Assembly: GCF_000258175.1 (NCBI RefSeq)
Contig: NZ_JH636049.1
Coordinates: 1,202,982-1,266,981 of the forward strand
Source of the DNA: Saccharomonospora xinjiangensis XJ-54
GTDB lineage: Bacteria > Actinomycetota > Actinomycetes > Mycobacteriales > Pseudonocardiaceae
Direction of reading: 5' to 3'
DNA: 64,000 bases
Below are positions 25,971-35,292 of the stretch, one piece after another; positions within the stretch are counted from its first letter, which is position 1, and every line of letters starts with the position of its first letter. The notes beneath the pieces were generated by a model that was given only the letters and a program-made list of their open reading frames with translations, was not told where the DNA came from and made no database searches. The position numbers and the translations under genes were made by a program.

Positions 25971-26774
25971 TTGGCCATCGACGTCGAACGCGAAGGCGGG
26001 CGTTCGTTTCCCGGTGCCGCCGCGCTACGCCAGACCGGCAGGCTCTACGCGCTGGCACTCGACGTTCTGCGCTGCATTCCGCGCAGGCCCTTCCAGTTCC
26101 GTGAGTTCGTGCAGCAGTTCTGGTTCATCGCCAGTGTGTCGATCCTGCCGACCGCGCTCGTGGCCATCCCGTTCGGCGGGGTGATCGCCCTGCACGTCGG
26201 CTCGCTGACCACTCAGATCGGCGCGCAGTCGTTCACCGGTGCCGCCAGCGTGCTCGCGATCATCCAGCAGGCCAGCCCCATCGTCACGGCGCTACTCATC
26301 GCGGGAGCCGGCGGCTCGGCCATGTGTGCGGACCTCGGATCACGCACGATCCGTGAGGAGATCGACGCCATGGAGGTGCTGGGCGTCTCGCCCGTGCAGC
26401 GGCTCGTGGTACCGAGGGTGCTCGCCGCGATGGGCGTGGCTGTCTTCCTCAACGGCATGGTGAGCGTCGTCGGAGTGTGCGGAGGCTACTTCTTCAACGT
26501 CGTGCTTCAGGACGGCACCCCCGGCGCGTACCTCGCGAGCTTCTCCGCGCTCGCGCAGCTTCCCGACCTGTGGATCAGCGAGATCAAGGCGCTGATCTTC
26601 GGGTTCGTCGCCGGTGTCGTCGCCGCGTACCGGGGGCTCAACCCCGCCGCTGGCCCCAAGGGCGTCGGGGACGCCGTGAACCAGTCCGTGGTGATCACCT
26701 TCCTGCTGCTGTTCCTCGCGAACTTCGTGCTGACGACCGTGTACCTCCAACTGGTGCCGCCGAAGGGAATGTGA
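25971..26774 (+). CDS. yrbEA: YrbE-type permease of Mce transporter (first)
   Basis: An MlaE-family integral membrane permease, about 267 residues with five or six helices. The family hallmark is the cytoplasmic loop TIREEIDAMEVLGVSPVQRL (the EExDAxxxLG motif that contacts the ATPase). Two YrbE proteins form the membrane channel of Mce lipid importers. The TTG at 25971 was chosen because GAAGGAG lies 5 bp upstream; a GTG at 25938 is in frame but has no such site. Its stop overlaps the start of the second permease gene (GTGA). First gene of a ten-gene operon. Confidence 0.93.
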   Translation: MAIDVEREGGRSFPGAAALRQTGRLYALALDVLRCIPRRPFQFREFVQQFWFIASVSILPTALVAIPFGGVIALHVGSLTTQIGAQSFTGAASVLAIIQQASPIVTALLIAGAGGSAMCADLGSRTIREEIDAMEVLGVSPVQRLVVPRVLAAMGVAVFLNGMVSVVGVCGGYFFNVVLQDGTPGAYLASFSALAQLPDLWISEIKALIFGFVAGVVAAYRGLNPAAGPKGVGDAVNQSVVITFLLLFLANFVLTTVYLQLVPPKGM

Positions 26775-27625
26775 GGCCCTTGACCACCACACCGGTCAGG
26801 CAACGCGCCGCCGAGACACTCGAAAGACGGCTGTCGTTCCTCGACACTCTCGGCGAGTCGGTGTTGTTCAGCCTGCGAGCGCTGGCGTGGGTTCCGCGCG
26901 CGCTGCGGCGCTACCCGCGCGAGATCGTGCGCCTGCTCGCGGAGGTCAGCTTCGGCAGCGGTGCGCTGGCGGTGATCGGCGGCACGGTCGGCGTGATGGT
27001 GGGGATGACGATGTTCACCGGCGTCGTCGTCGGCCTTCAGGGCTACACGGCGATGAACCAGGTAGGCACGGCAGCGTTCGCCGGGTTCATCTCCGCCTAC
27101 TTCAACACGCGCGAAATCGCGCCGCTCGTCGCGGGTCTCGCGCTGTCGGCCACGGTCGGCTGCGGCTTCACCGCCCAGCTCGGAGCGATGCGGATCTCCG
27201 AGGAGGTCGATGCGCTGGAAGTCATGGGTGTGCCGAGCGTGCCCTACCTGGTGACGACCCGCATCATCGCCGGGTTCTGCGCCATCGTCCCGCTCTACGC
27301 GGTGGGTCTGCTGACGTCGTACGTCGCGTCGCGGCAGATCACCGTGTGGTTGTACGGCCAGTCCGAGGGCACCTACGACCACTACTTCACGCTGTTCCTT
27401 CCGCCGGAGGACGTGCTCTGGTCGTTCGCGAAGGTGCTGCTGTTCAGCGTGGTGGTGGTGTTGACGCACTGCTACTACGGTTTCCACGCGCGCGGAGGAC
27501 CTGCCGGGGTCGGAGTCGCCGTGGGGCGCGGGGTACGCACCGCGATCGTGGCCGTCGCCGTGCTCGACTTCTTCGCCAGCCTCGCGATCTGGGGCGCGAC
27601 GACGACGGTGCGGGTGGCGGGATGA
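26771..27625 (+). CDS. yrbEB: YrbE-type permease of Mce transporter (second)
   Basis: A 284-residue MlaE-family permease, partner of the first. The ATPase-contact motif reads RISEEVDALEVMGVPSVPYL; the N-terminus has the amphipathic helix region with FGSGALAVIGGTVGVMVG. The GTG start at 26771 overlaps the previous stop by four bases, and its own stop overlaps the mceA start (ATGA), so translation is coupled on both sides. As in other Mce loci, no ATP-binding subunit is encoded here. Confidence 0.93.
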   Translation: MRPLTTTPVRQRAAETLERRLSFLDTLGESVLFSLRALAWVPRALRRYPREIVRLLAEVSFGSGALAVIGGTVGVMVGMTMFTGVVVGLQGYTAMNQVGTAAFAGFISAYFNTREIAPLVAGLALSATVGCGFTAQLGAMRISEEVDALEVMGVPSVPYLVTTRIIAGFCAIVPLYAVGLLTSYVASRQITVWLYGQSEGTYDHYFTLFLPPEDVLWSFAKVLLFSVVVVLTHCYYGFHARGGPAGVGVAVGRGVRTAIVAVAVLDFFASLAIWGATTTVRVAG

Positions 27626-28914
27626 GAAACACCCGGCTCCGCGGACTCGCCACCCGCCTCACCGGGGTGGCGTTCTGCCTCGTCCTCGTGCTTCTCGCCG
27701 ACCTGTCGGTGCGGATCTACGACAAGGAGTTCACCGAGTCCGTTTCGGTCACGTTGCGCACCGACAGGGTGGGCAACCAGTTGCGCGTGAACTCCGACGT
27801 CAAGGCACGGGGAGTCCTCGTCGGCGAGGTGAGGGCGATCGAGGCCGTCGAGGGTGGAGCGGAGATCGAACTCGCTCTCGACCCTGACACCGTGTCGCTG
27901 TTGCCGAAGGACGTCACGGCACTGCTCGTGCCGAAGACACTGTTCGGGGAACGGTACGTTCAACTGTCCATTCCAGACGGCTCGACGGCGATGCCGCTGG
28001 CGGAGGGCGACGTGATCGAGCAGGACCGGTCCGCCAACGCCATCGAGCTGGAACGGGCTTTCGACGAGCTGCTGCCCGTGCTGGAGTCGGTGCAGCCGCA
28101 CAAACTCGCCAGCACACTCAGCGCCGTGGCCACGGCGCTGGACGGGCGCGGCGACCAGGTGGGCGACACCCTCGTGCTGGCGGCGAACTACCTGGAGGAG
28201 TTCAACCCGAACCTGCCGCGACTGCACGAGAACGTCCGCGATCTCGGCGAGGTGGCCCAGCTCTACGGCGACATCTCGCCCGATCTGCTCGACGCGCTCA
28301 CCGACACCGCCGTCACGCTCGGCACCGTTGACGAGAAGGGCCCCGAGTTGCGGGACCTCTACGGGCAGGTGACCACGACATCGGGCGATGTCACCGCGTT
28401 CCTGCGGGCCAATGCCGAGAACCTCATCCTCCTTGCGGCCGAGAGCCGTGAGCCGCTGGAGGCGGCGGCCCGCTACTCGCCCGGCTTCGCGTGCACGCTG
28501 CGAGCGCTCGACGAGTTGAAACCCGCCATGGACGCGGTACTCGGCGCGGGCACGAACCGGCCGGGGCTGCGCATGCAGGGCCACGTCGTCACGGAACCTC
28601 GCGGCGCGTACCGGCCGGGGGCGAATGATCCCGCCCACACCGCCGACTCCGGTCCTCGCTGCTATCCCAGCGGAGTGACCCCACAGGAGGGCATGTCGCC
28701 CGCACCGCCACAGGAGGGAATGGACGCACTCGTGCCTGCCCCCGGCGACGACGCGGGCGTGGCCGGCCTCGGCCTGCCGAACTCCCCCCAGGAGCGGCAA
28801 CTGCTGTCCACCCTGCTCGCCGGTGACCTCGGTGTCGATGCCTCCGAGGTGCCCGGCTGGAGCAGTGTCCTCGTCGGAGGCGTCTATCGGGGAACGGAGG
28901 TGCATCTGCGGTGA
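27622..28914 (+). CDS. mceA: Mce family protein, MceA position
   Basis: A 430-residue MCE-domain protein: one N-terminal membrane helix (about residues 13-30), an MCE domain at about 38-115 (VSVTLRTDRVGNQLRVNSDV, GVLVGEVRAIEA, KTLFGERYVQLSI), then a long alpha-helical part (about 120-310) that in Mce complexes forms a needle carrying lipid across the periplasm. The C-terminal part beyond about 330 is Pro/Gly-rich with repeated PQEGM segments. ATGA overlap with yrbEB and GTGA overlap with mceB. The transported lipid cannot be read from the sequence. Confidence 0.93.
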   Translation: MRNTRLRGLATRLTGVAFCLVLVLLADLSVRIYDKEFTESVSVTLRTDRVGNQLRVNSDVKARGVLVGEVRAIEAVEGGAEIELALDPDTVSLLPKDVTALLVPKTLFGERYVQLSIPDGSTAMPLAEGDVIEQDRSANAIELERAFDELLPVLESVQPHKLASTLSAVATALDGRGDQVGDTLVLAANYLEEFNPNLPRLHENVRDLGEVAQLYGDISPDLLDALTDTAVTLGTVDEKGPELRDLYGQVTTTSGDVTAFLRANAENLILLAAESREPLEAAARYSPGFACTLRALDELKPAMDAVLGAGTNRPGLRMQGHVVTEPRGAYRPGANDPAHTADSGPRCYPSGVTPQEGMSPAPPQEGMDALVPAPGDDAGVAGLGLPNSPQERQLLSTLLAGDLGVDASEVPGWSSVLVGGVYRGTEVHLR

Positions 28915-29921
28915 GAAGTCTCGTCGCTCCTCTGGTCAAGAGCCTCGTGTTCGTGCTGGTGACCACGTTGGCGACCGTGGTGCTCGCACTGTCCATCTCG
29001 AACATCGGCGTCGATGACCGGACGTCCTACAGTGCCGTATTCACCGACGTGACCTCCCTGAATCCCGGTGACGACGTGCGGATCGCGGGCGTGCGCGTCG
29101 GCCAGGTTGACGAGCTGGAGATCGTCGATGCGCATCTCGCCCGCGTGCGTTTCTCGATCGAGAGGGGACAGCGGTTGCCTGCCGACGTCACGGCGGTCAT
29201 CCGCTACCGCAACATGCTCGGGCAGCGCTATATCGCCCTCGAACGCGGTGAGCAGCCGGGCACCGGCCACCTCGGCCCCGGTGCGGAGATCCCACTGGAG
29301 CGGACGCGGCCCGCGCTGGATCTCACCGAGTTGTTCCACGGTTTCCAGCCACTGTTCTCCGCGCTGGACCCCGAGGAGGTCAACCAGCTCTCCGGCGAGA
29401 TCGTCCAGGTGCTCCAAGGTGAGAGCGGCACGGTGGAGAGCCTGCTCGCCCACACCGGGTCGCTCACCGCCACACTCGCCGACCGCGACAAGGTGATCGG
29501 CGATGTCATCACGAACCTGAACACGGTGCTCGGCACGATCGGCGACGAGGGCGACGCACTGTCCTCACTGGTGTCCACGCTCCAGGAACTCGTGACGGGC
29601 CTCGCCGCCGACCGCGAGGCCATCGGTGACTCGGTCGAGGGCATGGCGGCACTCACGACGGCCACGTCGGAATTGTTCGAGGTGTCGCGCAGGCCGTTGA
29701 AGGAGAGCATCGCCGGGCTGCGTGAGGTGTCGGAGACTCTGGTGTCCGGTTCGGACGAGCTGGAACGGTTCCTCGTCACCACACCGGAGAAGTTCACCGA
29801 GATCGGCCGCACCGCGTCCTACGGATCGTTCCTCAACACCTATCTCTGCGACGCGGTGCTGCTGACCGACCCTCCGGCCACCATCGCCGACGGCCCCCTC
29901 CCCGCGAGGTGCGACAGATGA
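28911..29921 (+). CDS. mceB: Mce family protein, MceB position
   Basis: A 336-residue MCE-domain protein with an N-terminal helix (VKSLVFVLVTTLATVVLALS), an MCE domain (YSAVFTDVTSLNPGDDVRIA, GVRVGQVDELEI, RNMLGQRYIALE) and a long helical segment with heptad spacing (about 130-310). A Cys in NTYLCDAVL near the C-terminus is typical of the family. GTG start overlapping the mceA stop; its stop overlaps the mceC ATG. One of six Mce subunits expected to form a heterohexameric lipid conduit. Confidence 0.93.
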   Translation: MRSLVAPLVKSLVFVLVTTLATVVLALSISNIGVDDRTSYSAVFTDVTSLNPGDDVRIAGVRVGQVDELEIVDAHLARVRFSIERGQRLPADVTAVIRYRNMLGQRYIALERGEQPGTGHLGPGAEIPLERTRPALDLTELFHGFQPLFSALDPEEVNQLSGEIVQVLQGESGTVESLLAHTGSLTATLADRDKVIGDVITNLNTVLGTIGDEGDALSSLVSTLQELVTGLAADREAIGDSVEGMAALTTATSELFEVSRRPLKESIAGLREVSETLVSGSDELERFLVTTPEKFTEIGRTASYGSFLNTYLCDAVLLTDPPATIADGPLPARCDR

Positions 29922-30898
29922 CATCCTTCCGCGAACGCAATCCGCTGACACTCGGCGTCGTGGGCACGGTGTTGCTCGCGGGTGTCACCGTGGCGACGTT
30001 CAACTACGAGCACCTTCCGCTGATCGGGGGCGGCACGACCTACCAGGCCGAGTTCGCCGAGGCCGCAGGGCTGGTGACGGGCGGCGAGGTTCGCGTCGCC
30101 GGGATCAAGGTCGGCGAGGTGACCGGTGTCGAACTCGCCGAGGACAGGGTGCTCGTCTCGTTCCGCGTGTCCGACGCCTGGGTCGGCAACCGCACGACAG
30201 CCGAAATCAAAATCAAGACGTTGCTGGGGCAGAAATACCTCGCGCTGCACCCGACAGGCGACGCCGTGCTCGACCCCGCCGAGCCCATCCCGCTCGCGAG
30301 GACCACGACGCCGTACGACGTGACGACCGCGTTCGAGCGCCTGGCGACCACGGCGGGAGCCATCGACACCGAGCGGCTTGCCGAGAGTTTCCGCACGTTG
30401 AGCAACACCTTCGACGGCGCGGACGAGCACGTCCGCAGCGCGCTCGACGGTCTGTCCGCACTGTCCACGACCATCGCGTCCCGCGACGCCGAACTCGCCG
30501 AACTCCTGGACAACGCGAGGACCGTGGCGGACACGCTCGCCGACTCGGGCGAGGAGTTCGACCGGCTCATCGACGACGGGAGTGTGCTGCTCACCGAACT
30601 GCATCAGCGGCGCGACGCGATCCACGAGCTGCTCACGGGGGCACGCGACCTCGCGGAGCAGATCTCCGGGCTCGTCGCCGACAACACCGAGCAGCTCGCC
30701 CCCACCCTGGACGCGCTGGACGAGGTGACCGGCATCCTGCGACGTCACCGCGACGATCTCGACCGGGCTCTCGAACTCGCCGGGCCGTACTTCCGCGTCG
30801 TGAACAACGCCGTCGGCAGTGGCCGCTGGCTCGACGTGTACCTGTGCGGGCTCGTGCCGGACAACCGGGCTCCCTGCGAACCCCCTGATCGGAGGTGA
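29918..30898 (+). CDS. mceC: Mce family protein, MceC position
   Basis: A 326-residue MCE-domain protein. One membrane helix (about residues 10-28) precedes the MCE domain (YQAEFAEAAGLVTGGEVRVA, GIKVGEVTGVEL, KTLLGQKYLALH) and a helical coiled-coil segment to about residue 290. The C-terminal WLDVYLCGLVP resembles the other subunits. The ATG at 29918 was chosen for its ATGA overlap with mceB; its stop overlaps the mceD GTG in the same way. Part of the same importer. Confidence 0.93.
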   Translation: MTSFRERNPLTLGVVGTVLLAGVTVATFNYEHLPLIGGGTTYQAEFAEAAGLVTGGEVRVAGIKVGEVTGVELAEDRVLVSFRVSDAWVGNRTTAEIKIKTLLGQKYLALHPTGDAVLDPAEPIPLARTTTPYDVTTAFERLATTAGAIDTERLAESFRTLSNTFDGADEHVRSALDGLSALSTTIASRDAELAELLDNARTVADTLADSGEEFDRLIDDGSVLLTELHQRRDAIHELLTGARDLAEQISGLVADNTEQLAPTLDALDEVTGILRRHRDDLDRALELAGPYFRVVNNAVGSGRWLDVYLCGLVPDNRAPCEPPDRR

Positions 30899-31893
30899 CC
30901 CCCGTGCCGACTGGAACCCGGCGGCTCGCCAGGATCGCCACGGTGCTCGTCGTGACCGCTCTCGTGACGGCAGGAGCACTGTGGTGGGTGTTCGGCGACC
31001 GCGGCGACAAGACCGTGACGGCGTACTTCGACCGCGCTGTCGGCGTCTACCCCGGCTCGGACGTGAAGGTGCTCGGCGTGCGCGTCGGCGAGGTCGTGTC
31101 GGTGACCCCCGAGCCGAGCCGGGTGCGGCTGACGATGACCGTGGCCGAGGAAGCCCCCGTCGCGCACGACACCCGCGCGCTCGTCGTTTCGCCCAGCGTG
31201 GTCGCCGACAGGTACGTGCAGCTGTCCGACCTCGCCCACGGCGGCCCCCGCCTCGCCGACGGCGCCGTCATTCCCCGGTCGCGCACGGCCGTGCCGGTGG
31301 AACTCGACGAGCTGTACGAAAGCCTCGGCGACCTCGCCACGGCACTCGGCCCCGACGGCGCCAACGCCAACGGCGCGCTGTCCGACCTGCTGGACACGGG
31401 AGCCGATGTGCTCGACGGCAACGGCGAGGCGTTCTCGCGAACCGTGCGCAACTTCGCCGACCTGGCCCGCACGCTCGCCGACTCCGACGACGACCTCTTC
31501 GCCACCATCGATTCGCTGTCGCGATTCACGGCGATGCTCGCGGGCAACGACGCTCAGGTGAGGGAGGCGACCGGCAGGCTCGCCGACGTCGCGGACCTCC
31601 TCGCCGAGGACAAGGAGGAACTCTCGGCCGCGCTGGCCGCGCTCGGCGACGCGCTCGCCGATCTTCAGGAGTTCGTCGCAGACCACCGCGAGGCTCTGAA
31701 GTCGAACGTGGACGACCTCGCCGACCTCACCCAGCTCGTCGTCGAGCGGCGGGCCTCGCTGGCCGAGGCGCTCGACGTCGCCCCGACGGCCGCGGAGAAC
31801 GCCTACAACACGTTCGACCCGGACAGCGGCACCCTCCAGGGCCGCATCAACCCACTCGAGTACATCCCGTCGCAGGAGGGAGGGCCGAGGTGA
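30895..31893 (+). CDS. mceD: Mce family protein, MceD position
   Basis: A 332-residue MCE-domain protein: N-terminal helix (ARIATVLVVTALVTAGALWW), MCE domain (VTAYFDRAVGVYPGSDVKVL, GVRVGEVVSVTPE, VVADRYVQLS) and a long helical region with Asp/Glu-Leu heptads (about 135-300). The C-terminus NPLEYIPSQEGGPR lacks the extension seen on some MceD proteins. Start GTG at 30895 overlaps the mceC stop; a second GTG three codons later is possible. Its stop overlaps the mceE start. Confidence 0.92.
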   Translation: MTPVPTGTRRLARIATVLVVTALVTAGALWWVFGDRGDKTVTAYFDRAVGVYPGSDVKVLGVRVGEVVSVTPEPSRVRLTMTVAEEAPVAHDTRALVVSPSVVADRYVQLSDLAHGGPRLADGAVIPRSRTAVPVELDELYESLGDLATALGPDGANANGALSDLLDTGADVLDGNGEAFSRTVRNFADLARTLADSDDDLFATIDSLSRFTAMLAGNDAQVREATGRLADVADLLAEDKEELSAALAALGDALADLQEFVADHREALKSNVDDLADLTQLVVERRASLAEALDVAPTAAENAYNTFDPDSGTLQGRINPLEYIPSQEGGPR

Positions 31894-32957
31894 GCAGGAG
31901 AGCCGTCTTTCCCGCCGTCGCCGTGGCGGCGTGCCTGCTCGCGGCAGGGTGCGCGACCCCGGACTTCGCCGGTGTTCACGAACTTCCCCTGCCAGGAGGT
32001 GCCGAGCTGGGCGACGACCCGTACCGCGTCACAGCCCGCTTCGACGACGTACTCGACCTCGTTCCGCACGCCGCAGTGAAGGTCAACGACGTGGCCGTCG
32101 GCAGGGTCGAGTCCATCGAGCTGGCCGCGACCGGCGACTGGCAGGCCGAGGTGGTCCTCGTCGTCAACGGCGACGTCGAACTGCCTGCCGACACGCTCGC
32201 CAACATCCGCCAGTCGAGTCTGCTCGGGGAGAAGTTCGTGGAACTGGCGGCACCCCGGCGGCCCGACGAGGCCGGTGAGCGGGCTCCGCTGACCGACGGA
32301 GCACTCATCCCCGTGTCCCGCACCAACCGGCACGTCGAGGTCGAGGAGGTGTTCGGCGCCCTGTCCCTGTTGCTCAACGGCGGCGGCATCGCACAGTTGC
32401 GCACGATCAACCACGAGCTGAACGAGGTGCTCACCGGCAACGAGGCCCAGCTCAAGGAGTTCCTCTCCAACGTGGAACATTTGGTGTCCGAACTGGACGG
32501 ACACCGCGACGAGATCACCACCGCGCTCGACGGTCTCGACCGGCTGGCCGCCACGCTGGCGGAACGCGAGGAGGACATCCGAGGCGCCCTCAACGATCTC
32601 ACGCCGGGCCTCGCGGAGCTGCGCGACCAGCGGGAACTGCTCGTGACGATGCTGGAATCGCTCGACGAGCTGTCCGGCGTGGCCGTCGATGTGGTCCACA
32701 AGACGAAAGACGACCTCGTGGCGGACCTCGAAGCGCTCGCCCCCACGCTGGAGGGCCTCGCCGACGCGGGCGGATCGCTGCCCCGCTCGCTGGAGATCCT
32801 CGCGACCTTCCCCTTCACCGACGCCGTGCTCGACGGCATCGAGGGCGACTACCTCAACACCTTCGTCCAGGTCGTCCCCGCCGACGGGTACACCGCACCG
32901 ATTCCCCTGCTGCCGTTGCCGACCACCGGCACCCCCGCCGAAGGAGGCGACCGCTGA
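31890..32957 (+). CDS. mceE: Mce family lipoprotein, MceE position
   Basis: A 355-residue MCE protein that, unlike its neighbours, is a lipoprotein: the signal peptide ends in the lipobox LAAGC with the lipidated Cys at residue 21. This matches MceE (LprK/LprN type) subunits of actinobacteria. The MCE domain (YRVTARFDDVLDLVPHAAVK, DVAVGRVESIEL, SSLLGEKFVELA) is followed by the helical needle segment (about 145-300). GTG start overlaps the mceD stop; the TGATG junction gives a 1-bp overlap with mceF. Confidence 0.94.
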   Translation: MSRRAVFPAVAVAACLLAAGCATPDFAGVHELPLPGGAELGDDPYRVTARFDDVLDLVPHAAVKVNDVAVGRVESIELAATGDWQAEVVLVVNGDVELPADTLANIRQSSLLGEKFVELAAPRRPDEAGERAPLTDGALIPVSRTNRHVEVEEVFGALSLLLNGGGIAQLRTINHELNEVLTGNEAQLKEFLSNVEHLVSELDGHRDEITTALDGLDRLAATLAEREEDIRGALNDLTPGLAELRDQRELLVTMLESLDELSGVAVDVVHKTKDDLVADLEALAPTLEGLADAGGSLPRSLEILATFPFTDAVLDGIEGDYLNTFVQVVPADGYTAPIPLLPLPTTGTPAEGGDR

Positions 32958-34141
32958 TGCTCACCCGGCGGGTCAGAGTTCAGCTCCTCGCGTTCGTGGT
33001 CGTCGCGCTGACGGCGACCACGTTCGTCGGTGCCAACCACGCGGGCCTCGGCAGGCTGCTCGGCACGGGCGGGGCCGTGGTGCGCCTGCAACTCGCCGAC
33101 GGAGGCGGACTGTTCAGCGGAAGCGAGGTCACCTACCGCGGCGTGGCCGTCGGCGAGGTGCGCACGCTGCGGCTCACCGAGGACGGCATGGAGGCCGAAC
33201 TCGTGCTCGACGACGACGCACCAGCGATCCCCGCGAACACCAGGGCGGTCGTCGCCAACCGGTCGGCCGTCGGTGAGCAGTACGTCGATCTTCAGCCCCG
33301 CACGGGGCGGGGCCCTTACCTCGCCGACGGCTCGGTGATCCCCCGTGCCGCCACCTCACTGCCGCCCCGCGTACACACCCTGCTCGCCGACCTCACCGCG
33401 TTCACCGAGTCGGTGCCGACGGAGTCGCTGCACACGGTGGTGGACGAGCTGTACACGGCCTTCCACGGCACCGGCGACGACCTTCAGGTACTGCTGGACT
33501 CCTCCCGCGAATTCACCCACACCGCCACCGAATACCTGCCGCAGACGTCCTCACTCATCGACGACGGCGCGACGGTACTGCGCACCCAGGCCGAGTCCGC
33601 AGCCGCCTGGCGATCCTTCGCGGGCGACGCGGCACGGTTCGCCGCCGAACTCGCCGAGGCCGACGGCGACCTGCGCGAACTCATCGCCCGCACCCCGGGC
33701 GCTGCCACCGAACTGAGCACACTCCTTCACGACACCGACCCCGGGTTGCCGGTGCTGCTGGCGAACCTACTGACGACCTCCCGGCTTTTCTCGGCCAGAG
33801 TGGACGGTCTTGAGCACCTGTTCGTCATGCTGCCGAAGGCCACCGCGGCGACATCGGCGGCACTCGACGGCGACGAGTTCTCCGTCGCGCTGACGTTCTT
33901 CGACCCGCTGCCGTGTCTTGCGGGCTACGGCGACACCGAGTACCGCTCCGGCGAGGACACCGGCGACACACCGTTCAACACGGCCGCCGCCTGCAGCCTG
34001 CCCTCCGGCACCGTGCCCGCGCGGACGTCGCAGCACGTCCCCGAGGCAGGGCTGCCGCTCGTGGCGCTGCCCGGAGTGCTCAGCGGCGACGACAACACCC
34101 GCGAATCCCTGAAGGATCTGCTGTGGCTCGACGAGGAGTGA
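32957..34141 (+). CDS. mceF: Mce family protein, MceF position
   Basis: A 394-residue MCE-domain protein with an N-terminal helix (VQLLAFVVVALTATTFVGAN), MCE domain (VRLQLADGGGLFSGSEVTYR, GVAVGEVRTLRL, SAVGEQYVDLQ) and helical segment to about residue 300. The C-terminal part has two Cys residues (LPCLAGYG and AACSLPSG), as common in MceF. It completes the mceA-F set in canonical order. 1-bp overlap with mceE and a 4-bp GTGA overlap with the next gene show continued translational coupling. Confidence 0.93.
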   Translation: MLTRRVRVQLLAFVVVALTATTFVGANHAGLGRLLGTGGAVVRLQLADGGGLFSGSEVTYRGVAVGEVRTLRLTEDGMEAELVLDDDAPAIPANTRAVVANRSAVGEQYVDLQPRTGRGPYLADGSVIPRAATSLPPRVHTLLADLTAFTESVPTESLHTVVDELYTAFHGTGDDLQVLLDSSREFTHTATEYLPQTSSLIDDGATVLRTQAESAAAWRSFAGDAARFAAELAEADGDLRELIARTPGAATELSTLLHDTDPGLPVLLANLLTTSRLFSARVDGLEHLFVMLPKATAATSAALDGDEFSVALTFFDPLPCLAGYGDTEYRSGEDTGDTPFNTAAACSLPSGTVPARTSQHVPEAGLPLVALPGVLSGDDNTRESLKDLLWLDEE

Positions 34142-34779
34142 ACCGGCGCGCGAAGGCCGTTGCGCTGGGAGCCGTACTCGCGGCCGTGCGGGGTGCGCGT
34201 GACAGCGGTGCCGTGCGCGGCACGGGCACTGCGGGCACTGCGGGCACTGCGGGCACTGCGGGCACTGCGAGGATCGTGGGCATTGTGGCCGTCCTGGCCG
34301 TCGCAGCCGCCGCCGTTTTCGCGAGCGTGGCGGCCTTGTCGCTGATCTCGGCGATGACCGACGAGCGACTCGACACCGCGCGAGCCCGCGACGAGGCACT
34401 CGGCCAGGGCCGTGAACGCGTCGCCGAGCTGACCACGATGGACCACGACGACCGTGCGGCGGGCATGCGCCGATGGCTGTCCGCCACGACGGGGGCGCTC
34501 CACGCGGAGCTAGAACGGACCGACCCCGCGACGCAGATGGACGGGAGACAGGGTTCCGCACCGGTCAATGCCACGGGAACCGTGCTGCACGCGGCCTTGA
34601 GCGAGTTCGACGCCGGCCGGGGCAGGGCGACGCTGCTGGCGTCGGTGGAGATCACCAGCACCCGCGAAGGAGCCGAACCCACCTACACCCGCAACCGCTA
34701 CCGCGTCCGGCTGCGGCACACCGACGAGGGCTGGAAGGCGGAGGCGTTCGAGACGATCCCCGTGGGAGGTCCGGCATGA
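34138..34779 (+). CDS. Mce-associated membrane protein (first)
   Basis: A 213-residue protein of the Mce-associated (Mas/mam) type: a cytoplasmic N-terminus, one membrane helix (IVGIVAVLAVAAAAVFASVA, about residues 43-63) and an extracytoplasmic NTF2-like domain (AAGMRRWLSATTGALHAELE through RVRLRHTDEGWKAEAFET). In mycobacteria such proteins stabilise Mce complexes. A 9-bp tandem repeat (34222-34266) encodes a Gly-Thr-Ala tripeptide repeat just before the helix. GTG start overlaps the mceF stop and its stop overlaps the next ATG. Confidence 0.85.
   Translation: MNRRAKAVALGAVLAAVRGARDSGAVRGTGTAGTAGTAGTAGTARIVGIVAVLAVAAAAVFASVAALSLISAMTDERLDTARARDEALGQGRERVAELTTMDHDDRAAGMRRWLSATTGALHAELERTDPATQMDGRQGSAPVNATGTVLHAALSEFDAGRGRATLLASVEITSTREGAEPTYTRNRYRVRLRHTDEGWKAEAFETIPVGGPA
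34222..34266. repeat. 9-bp tandem repeat (GCGGGCACT) within a Mce-associated gene
   Basis: Five copies, four identical and one with a single change. They encode repeated Gly-Thr-Ala in the cytoplasmic tail next to the membrane helix. Copy-number change would keep the frame. Confidence 0.9.
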
Positions 34780-35285
34780 AGCGCCGCACCGCACTCCTTC
34801 TGGTGCTGGCCGTGCTGCTCGCAGGCGCAGGCGCCGTCTGCGTCGTGCTGGAGAGATCGCTGCGCTCGTCGGAGTCGGCACGCGACGGCGCCCACGTCGA
34901 TGCCGATGCCACGCTGGAGGTCAGGGCCGCGGTCGTCAAAGCGGTGAACAAGGTGTTCACGTACCACTACGACGATCTGGAGACCACCGAACGCGCCGCG
35001 GAGGACCTGCTGCGCGGGCAGGCGCGCGAGGAGTACCGCATGCTGTTCTCCCGGATCGTCGGCAGCGCTGAGGAGCAGCGGCTCACCGTCACCACCAGGG
35101 TGGTGGACGCCGCCGTGCTGTCGATGACCGGTGACCGCGCCGAGGTCCTGGTGTTCACGGACCAGACCTCCGTCCGCGACGCGCTGGAAAGCTCGGCCGA
35201 ACCGGCGTCGGCCGCCGCGCAACTGCTCGTCACAGCCACGAGGCACGACGACCGCTGGCTCCTGACGACCCTCACCCAAACCTGA
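34776..35285 (+). CDS. Mce-associated membrane protein (second)
   Basis: A 169-residue protein with an N-terminal membrane helix (RRTALLLVLAVLLAGAGAVC) and an extracytoplasmic domain (VVKAVNKVFTYHYDDLETTE, QAREEYRMLFSRIVGSAEEQ, AAQLLVTATRHDDRWLLTTL) of the Mce-associated type with an NTF2-like pattern. It is the last gene of the operon, joined to the previous one by an ATGA overlap. Its stop is followed within about 10 bp by a repeat array that also holds a long hairpin, probably the end of the transcript. Confidence 0.85.
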   Translation: MKRRTALLLVLAVLLAGAGAVCVVLERSLRSSESARDGAHVDADATLEVRAAVVKAVNKVFTYHYDDLETTERAAEDLLRGQAREEYRMLFSRIVGSAEEQRLTVTTRVVDAAVLSMTGDRAEVLVFTDQTSVRDALESSAEPASAAAQLLVTATRHDDRWLLTTLTQT

Positions 35286-35292
35286 CCGCCCG